The position numbers and the translations under genes were made by a program. DNA of 64,000 nt. Origin: Halichoerus grypus (lineage: Eukaryota; Chordata; Mammalia; Carnivora; Phocidae). The stretch is taken from the NCBI RefSeq assembly GCF_964656455.1, contig NC_135718.1, positions 125,651,093-125,715,092 of the forward strand, in the 5' to 3' direction. A model generated the notes under the pieces. The model had not been told where the DNA came from. It did not search any database and saw nothing but the letters and a program-made list of their open reading frames with translations. This document shows positions 59,020 to 64,000 of the stretch, in pieces (position 1 is the first letter of the stretch; every line of letters starts with the position of its first letter).

Positions 59020-59820
59020 GTGGGACAATTTCCGGCAACCTAATATACATGTAATTGGGAGGCATGAAGAAGAGGAGGTAATGATGGGTACATAAAATTT
59101 TTTTGAGGAAATAATGGATAATTTTTCCCCCAAATTAGATGAAAATTCTAAATTTGCAGGGGTGCCTGGGTGGCTCAGATGGTTAAGCATCTGCCTTCAG
59201 CTCAGGTTGTGATCCCAGGACCCTGGAATCGAGCACCACATTGGGCTCCCAGCTCAGCAGGGAGTCTGCTTCTCCCTCTGCCTCTGTCTCTCTCCCCTGC
59301 TCATGGTCTCTCTCTCTCTCTCTGTGTGTCTCTCTCTCTCTCTCAAATGAATAAATAAAATCTTTAAAAAAAATCCTAAACCTGCAGATTAAAGAAGCTC
59401 AATGAAGCACAAGTGAAAGAATCATTAGGGAAACCACAAAAAGGCACATTAAAATCAAATTAATTAAAACCAGTGATAAAGAAAAAATATTAAAAGCAGA
59501 ATAAAAACAGAGACTCATACAGAGGAACAAAGAATGAAGTACTTCTTATCAAACTGAAACATGGTTAAACAACATCTTTAAAGTATTAAGAGAAACACTT
59601 GTCAGTCTAGAATTCTATGCTATGTAAAAATATCTATCAAAAAAGAAAGTGAAATAAAGACTTTTCTCAGATATATAAAATCTTTTGTATAAGAAATATT
59701 AAGGACAATTCTTCAGGCAGAAGGAAAATAATACCTTATGGAAATTTGTGGCTACAGAAAGGAGTGAAGAACATCAGAAATGGAAAAGATATGGAAAATT
59801 TTTAACTAAGTTTTTATTAT
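59020..59820 (+). mobile_element. Ancient HAL1/L1 ORF1 region
   Basis: ORF1-derived sequence around a SINE: 'gaagaagaggaggtaatgat' before it, 'agaagctcaatgaagcac', 'gtgataaagaaaaaatatta', 'tctagaattctatgctatgt', 'cttcaggcagaaggaaaata' after it. The last block is typical of the HAL1 end, so this is probably a mammal-wide HAL1 copy. Confidence 0.7.
59160..59372 (+). mobile_element. CanSINE
   Basis: Head 'gggtgcctgggtggctcaga', long TC tract, tail 'aaatgaataaataaaatctt'. Direct repeats at 59145-59159 and 59373-59387 match at 12 of 15 positions, so older than the perfect-TSD copies. Confidence 0.93.
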
Positions 59821-59854
59821 ATTTTAAATAATGCTACAAGATAATTGACTGTTC

Positions 59855-60300
59855 ATTGATTTTTGACTAGGTACAAAGGCAGTTCATTGGAGGAAAGGAT
59901 TGCCTGTCCAACAAATGATGCTGGAACAGTTGGATATCTACATGCAAAACAAACAAAACCCCCAAAACTTAGATCCATACTTTATGCCGTATAAAGAGAT
60001 TAACTCAGAATGGATCATAGACTCAAATGGAGGAGGAAAAACAATAAAACAATAAAACAAAAGAACATATATGAATGACTAAAAAGTACATAATAATTTG
60101 TTCAACATCATTACGCATTAGAGAAATGCAAATTAAAACCACAATGAGATACCATTTCACACTAGTATGGTTATAAGAAATAAAACAGTAACAAATATTG
60201 AGGATGTGAAGAAAATGGAACCCATAAACATTGCTGGTGAAAATATAAAATGGTGCAGTCATTTTGGAAAACAGTTTCACAGCTTCTTTAAAAATTAAAC
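59855..60300 (+). mobile_element. Old L1 ORF2 C-terminal fragment
   Basis: 'gattgcctgtccaacaaatg', 'atgctggaacagttggatat', 'attacgcattagagaaatgc', 'aaaaccacaatgagatacca' are L1 ORF2 3' landmarks. It stops abruptly before the 3' UTR at about 60300. Confidence 0.85.
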
Positions 60301-60304
60301 GTAG

Positions 60305-61367
60305 ACTTCTAGTTTCTGGTTCCAAATGTAAGGAACCTAGAAGTCCCTAATGTGTCCTAATAACAAGTAAAAAGCTGAATAATCAAGACTGAAAAATCAA
60401 GAACACTTCTTGGATCCATAAGTGAGGTGAGAATACAAGGCAAACTACTGCCCTCAAGATTAGAGAAACAAACAATATAGGGAGCCACAGCTTACCAGAG
60501 CAGAGACTCAATAGCAGAAACCACCATAAAAACAAGTGACAGGATAGGAAAACCTGAATTGTAATTGACGAATTGCTGGAGGCTCATAACCAGACATGGA
60601 TAAAGTAAATAGCATGCAAGAACCAATTAGCAATGTAAGCAGAGAGATGAACATGACTGAAGAAAGAATCTCTAAGTTTCAAAATATCTCAATAGAAACC
60701 TCAAAAACTGAAAACAAAGGGGACAAAGACAAAAAACAACACAATACCAAGGACTATGGGACAACTACAAAAGATGTAATATGCACATAGTGGGAGTACC
60801 AGAAGAGAGAAAAGAAGAAATATATGAAACAATAATGAATAAGAATTTCCCCAAATTAATGTCAGACAACAAATCACAGACCCAAGAAGCTCAGAGAACA
60901 GTAAGCAGAAAAAAAAAAATGCAAACAAACAAACAAAAAACACCTAGGCAAATCATTTTCCAAATACAAAAAATCAAAGATAAAGAAAAAATCCTGTAAG
61001 AAGCCAGAAACAAACAAACACCTTACCTACAATGGAATAAAGATAAGAATTATATCTGATGTCTCTCTAGAAACCATGAAAACAAAAAGAGAGTAGAATG
61101 AAATATTTAAAGTGTTTAAGAAGAAAACCCACTGACCTAGAATTCTATATTCTGAGAAACTGTCCCTCAAAGGTAAAGGAGAAATAAGAACTTTCTCAGA
61201 CAAACAAAAATTGATCAACTTCATTGCTAGTAGACTGACATTGCAAGAAACGTCAAAAGAACTTCCTTGGAAAGAAGGAAAATAATATAGGCCAGACACT
61301 CAGATCTACATAAAGAAAGGAAGAGCACTAAAGAAAGAATAAATGAAGGTAATGTTAAATATGTTTA
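60305..61367 (+). mobile_element. Ancient L1 5' UTR and ORF1 region
   Basis: Leader-like sequence, then ORF1: frame 60596-60790 is coiled-coil-like ('REMNMTEERISKFQ'), frame 60781-60999 has 'HIVGVPEERKEEIYETIMNK', and 'tagaattctatattctgaga' and 'gacaaacaaaaattgatcaa' mark the C-terminal part. Frames are split by stops. Confidence 0.82.
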
Positions 61368-61372
61368 TTTTC

Positions 61373-61567
61373 GGTGCACCTGGTGGCTCAGTAGGTTAAG
61401 CATCTGCCTTTGGCTCAGGTCATGATCCCAGGGTTCTGGGATCAAGCCCCACATCAGGCTTCCTGCTCAGCAGGGAGTCTGCTTCTCCCTCTTCCTCTGC
61501 AACTCCCCCTGCTTGTGTTCTCTCACTCACTCTCTCTTTCTGTCAAATAAATAAAATCTTTAAAAAA
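61373..61567 (+). mobile_element. CanSINE inserted in ancient L1
   Basis: Head 'ggtgcacctggtggctcagt', tail 'tcaaataaataaaatcttta'. Direct repeats 'atgtttattttc' (61361-61372) and 'atgtttactttc' (61568-61579) differ at one base. Confidence 0.92.
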
Positions 61568-61579
61568 ATGTTTACTTTC

Positions 61580-64000
61580 CTTATTCTTAATTGATCCAAC
61601 AATTTCCTCAAAATAATAATAGAAACAATGTATCTGATTATGTATTCCTATTTATATATATTAAGTGTATATGGTTGTGTGCTTAATATAAGTAAAATGA
61701 ATTATAGCAATGATACAAAGGATAAGAGGGAGGAATTAGGATTATTTTGTTATTATAAGATATTCACACTACCCATTAAGTGGTGTAATGTTATTTGAAA
61801 GTGAGCTTGGATTTATTGTAAATATATATTGCAAAGTCTAGGGCAACTACTAAGAAATTTGAAAAAAAAAGAGGTATAACATGCTAAAAGGAAATAAAAT
61901 TGAATCATACAAGATGCTCAATTAAAACCATAAAAGGCAAAAAAAAAAAAAAGAATGAAAGACAAAAACATAAAGAACAAGGACAACAAATAGAGAAGTT
62001 AAAAATATGGTAGATTTTATTCCAATTCTATCAATAATCACTTTTCATGTCAATGGTCTAAATGCACCAATTAAAAGACAAAGATCATCAGAGTATATTG
62101 AAAAACATGACCCAAATATATGTTGTCTATAAGAAATCCACTTTAAATAAAAGACACATATGATTAAAAGTAAATGGATGGAGAAACATATACCATGCTG
62201 ACACTAATCAAAAGAAAGCAGGAGTAGCTATATTTATTTCAGATAGAACAGACTTCAAAGCAAGGAGAGTTATCAGGGATGAAAAAGGACATTACATTAT
62301 GATAAAGGGCTCAATTCTTCAAGAAGGCATAACAATCCTTAATGTGTGTATGTCAAGCTACATGAGGCAAAAACTGATAAAAATACAAGGGGAAATAGAT
62401 AAGGCTACTGTCATAGTTAGAGACTTCAACATCCATCTATCAGAAATAGGCAGATCCAACAATCAGTAAATTACTGAAGCCCTAGTTAAACTCAACAATA
62501 CCATCAGGCAACTGAATATAAGGCACATTGATAGACTACTGCATCCAACATATTGACAAACTGATTCTGAAGTTTGTGTGGAGAGTCAAAAAATCCAGAA
62601 TAGCCAACACAATATTGAAAGTAAGAGCAAAGTTGGAGGACAGACACTACCTGACTTCAAGTGTTAATATACAAATACAGTAATCAAGACAATGTGATAT
62701 TGGTGAAAGAATAAATAAAAGAAACAATAGAACAGAACAGAGAGCCCAGAAATAGACCCCACAAATATAGTCAACTGATTCTTGACAAAGAAGCAAAGGA
62801 AATACTATGGAGTAAAAATGTCTTCAACAAATGGAGCTGAACAACTGGACATCTGCATGCAAAAGAATAAATTTAGATACACACCTTACACCTTTCACAA
62901 AAATTAACTCAAAATTGATCACAGACCTAAGTGTAAAACATAAAATTATAAAACTCCTAAAAAATGATATAGGAGAAAATCAAGATGACCTCGGGTATGG
63001 TGATGCCTTTTTAGATATAACACTGAAGACACAACCATGAAAGAAATCATTGATAAGTAGGTCTTCATTAAAATTTAAAACTTCTTCTCTTTGAAAGACA
63101 ATGTCAAAAGAATGAGAAAACAAGCCACTGGCTGGGAAAAAAAAATTAAAAACCCACATCTGACAAAGAAATGGCATCCAAAATATACAAAGAACCCTTT
63201 AAACACAATTATAAAAAGACAACCCAATTAAAAATGAACCAAAGAGGGGCACCTGGGAGGCTCAGTTGGTTAAGCATCTGCCTTTGGCTCAGGTCATGAT
63301 CCTGGGGTCCTGGGATTGAGCCCCGCATCAGGCTCTCTGCTCTGTGGGGAGCCTGTTTCTCCCTCTCCCTCTGCTTGCCCCCTGCACATGCTCTCTCTCT
63401 CTCTCTCTCTTTTGCTCTCAAATGAATAAAAAAAAATCTTAAAAAAATGGACCAAAGATCTTAACAGACACCTCACCAAAGAAGATATACAGATGGCAAT
63501 AAGCATAGGAAAGGGTGCTCCATTTCATATAAGGGATATGTAATTTAAAAACAACAGTGAGATACCACTATGCACCTATTAGAATGGCCAGTACCCAGAA
63601 AACTGAAACACCAAATGCACATGAGAATGTGAAGCAACAGGAACTTTTATACACTGCTGGCAGAAATGAAAATAGTGCTGGTGGAAGACAGCTTGGCAGT
63701 GCTTAGAAAACTAAACGTAGTCTTACCATACAATCCAGCAATTGTGCTCCTTGGTATTTACCTGAAGGAGTTGAAAACTATGTCCAGAAACAAGTGTAGG
63801 CATGTTACAGTATATTTATTTGTAATTGCCAAAACTTGAAAGCAACAAAGATGTTCTTCAATAGATGAATGAATAAATAAACTGTTGTACATCCAGACAT
63901 TAGGATATTATTCAGTTCTAAAGAGAGATGAGCTATCCAGCTACGAAAAGTCATGTAGGAACCTTAAATGCATATTACTAGGTGAAAGAGACCAAGCTGA
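61580..64000 (+). mobile_element. Ancient L1: inter-ORF region, endonuclease and C-terminus, RT missing
   Basis: Continues from 61367. Inter-ORF spacer to about 62020, then endonuclease remnants ('cttttcatgtcaatggtcta', 'gcaggagtagctatatttat', 'actgtcatagttagagactt'). Near 62545 the sequence jumps to the ORF2 C-terminal third ('aaactgattctgaagtttgt', 'agaatagccaacacaatatt', 'tacaatccagcaattgtgct'). Frame 62831-63040 still shows 'KINSKLITDLSVKHKIIKLL'. The reverse transcriptase part is absent. The element runs past the window end. Confidence 0.85.
63246..63445 (+). mobile_element. CanSINE inserted in ancient L1
   Basis: Head 'ggggcacctgggaggctcag', TC tract, tail 'aaatgaataaaaaaaaatct'. Direct repeats 'aatgaaccaaaga' (63233-63245) and 'aatggaccaaaga' (63446-63458). 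Confidence 0.94.

Overview
This window is nuclear DNA of a carnivoran mammal with no recognisable cellular protein-coding gene, rRNA gene or functional tRNA gene. The lineage call rests on repeats. About 17 copies of a tRNA-derived SINE share a head like 'gcgcctgggtggctcag', a CT-rich body and an 'aaataaataaaatcttt' tail, and the LINE-1 copies have carnivoran-type tails. The SINE bodies are caniform rather than felid in type, and the canine SINEC_Cf-type head is absent. A non-canid caniform (bear, seal or mustelid group) is therefore most likely (inference).

Layout. 559-7617 is a full-length minus-strand LINE-1 with target-site duplications (TSDs), a 1.8 kb 5' UTR, an intact 297-residue ORF1 and an ORF2 killed by frameshifts and stops. 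8103-9585 is an older plus-strand L1 tail. 9.6-44 kb is mostly single-copy-looking, AT-rich DNA with scattered SINEs, MIR, LINE-2, small hAT-type elements (MER5A- and MER20-like), degraded L1 pieces and simple repeats; the most striking simple repeat is a 266 bp GAAA/GGAA purine tract at 32.3 kb. 44360-45160 holds a broken ERVL-like pol fragment on the minus strand. 45260-49985 is an ancient minus-strand L1 with a multi-unit 5' UTR, ORF1 and endonuclease remnants, but no reverse transcriptase.

50525-52404 is the most interesting object. It is a plus-strand half-L1 (HAL1-like) unit of about 1.85 kb bounded by a perfect 15 bp TSD. It carries a 5' UTR, an ORF1-like frame with one stop and an unfamiliar C-terminal tail, and a carnivoran L1-type 3' end, with no ORF2. 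It sits inside an ancient LINE-2 copy. 53.25-54.55 kb is a nested repeat stack. 59-64 kb is a mosaic of old plus-strand L1/HAL1 pieces running off the window end, again without a reverse transcriptase region.

No genes work together here in a pathway. The functional logic is that of retrotransposons: autonomous L1 copies supply the machinery, while SINEs and the half-L1 unit are expected to have been mobilised in trans. All family names come from reading the sequence against remembered family features; no database search was run.
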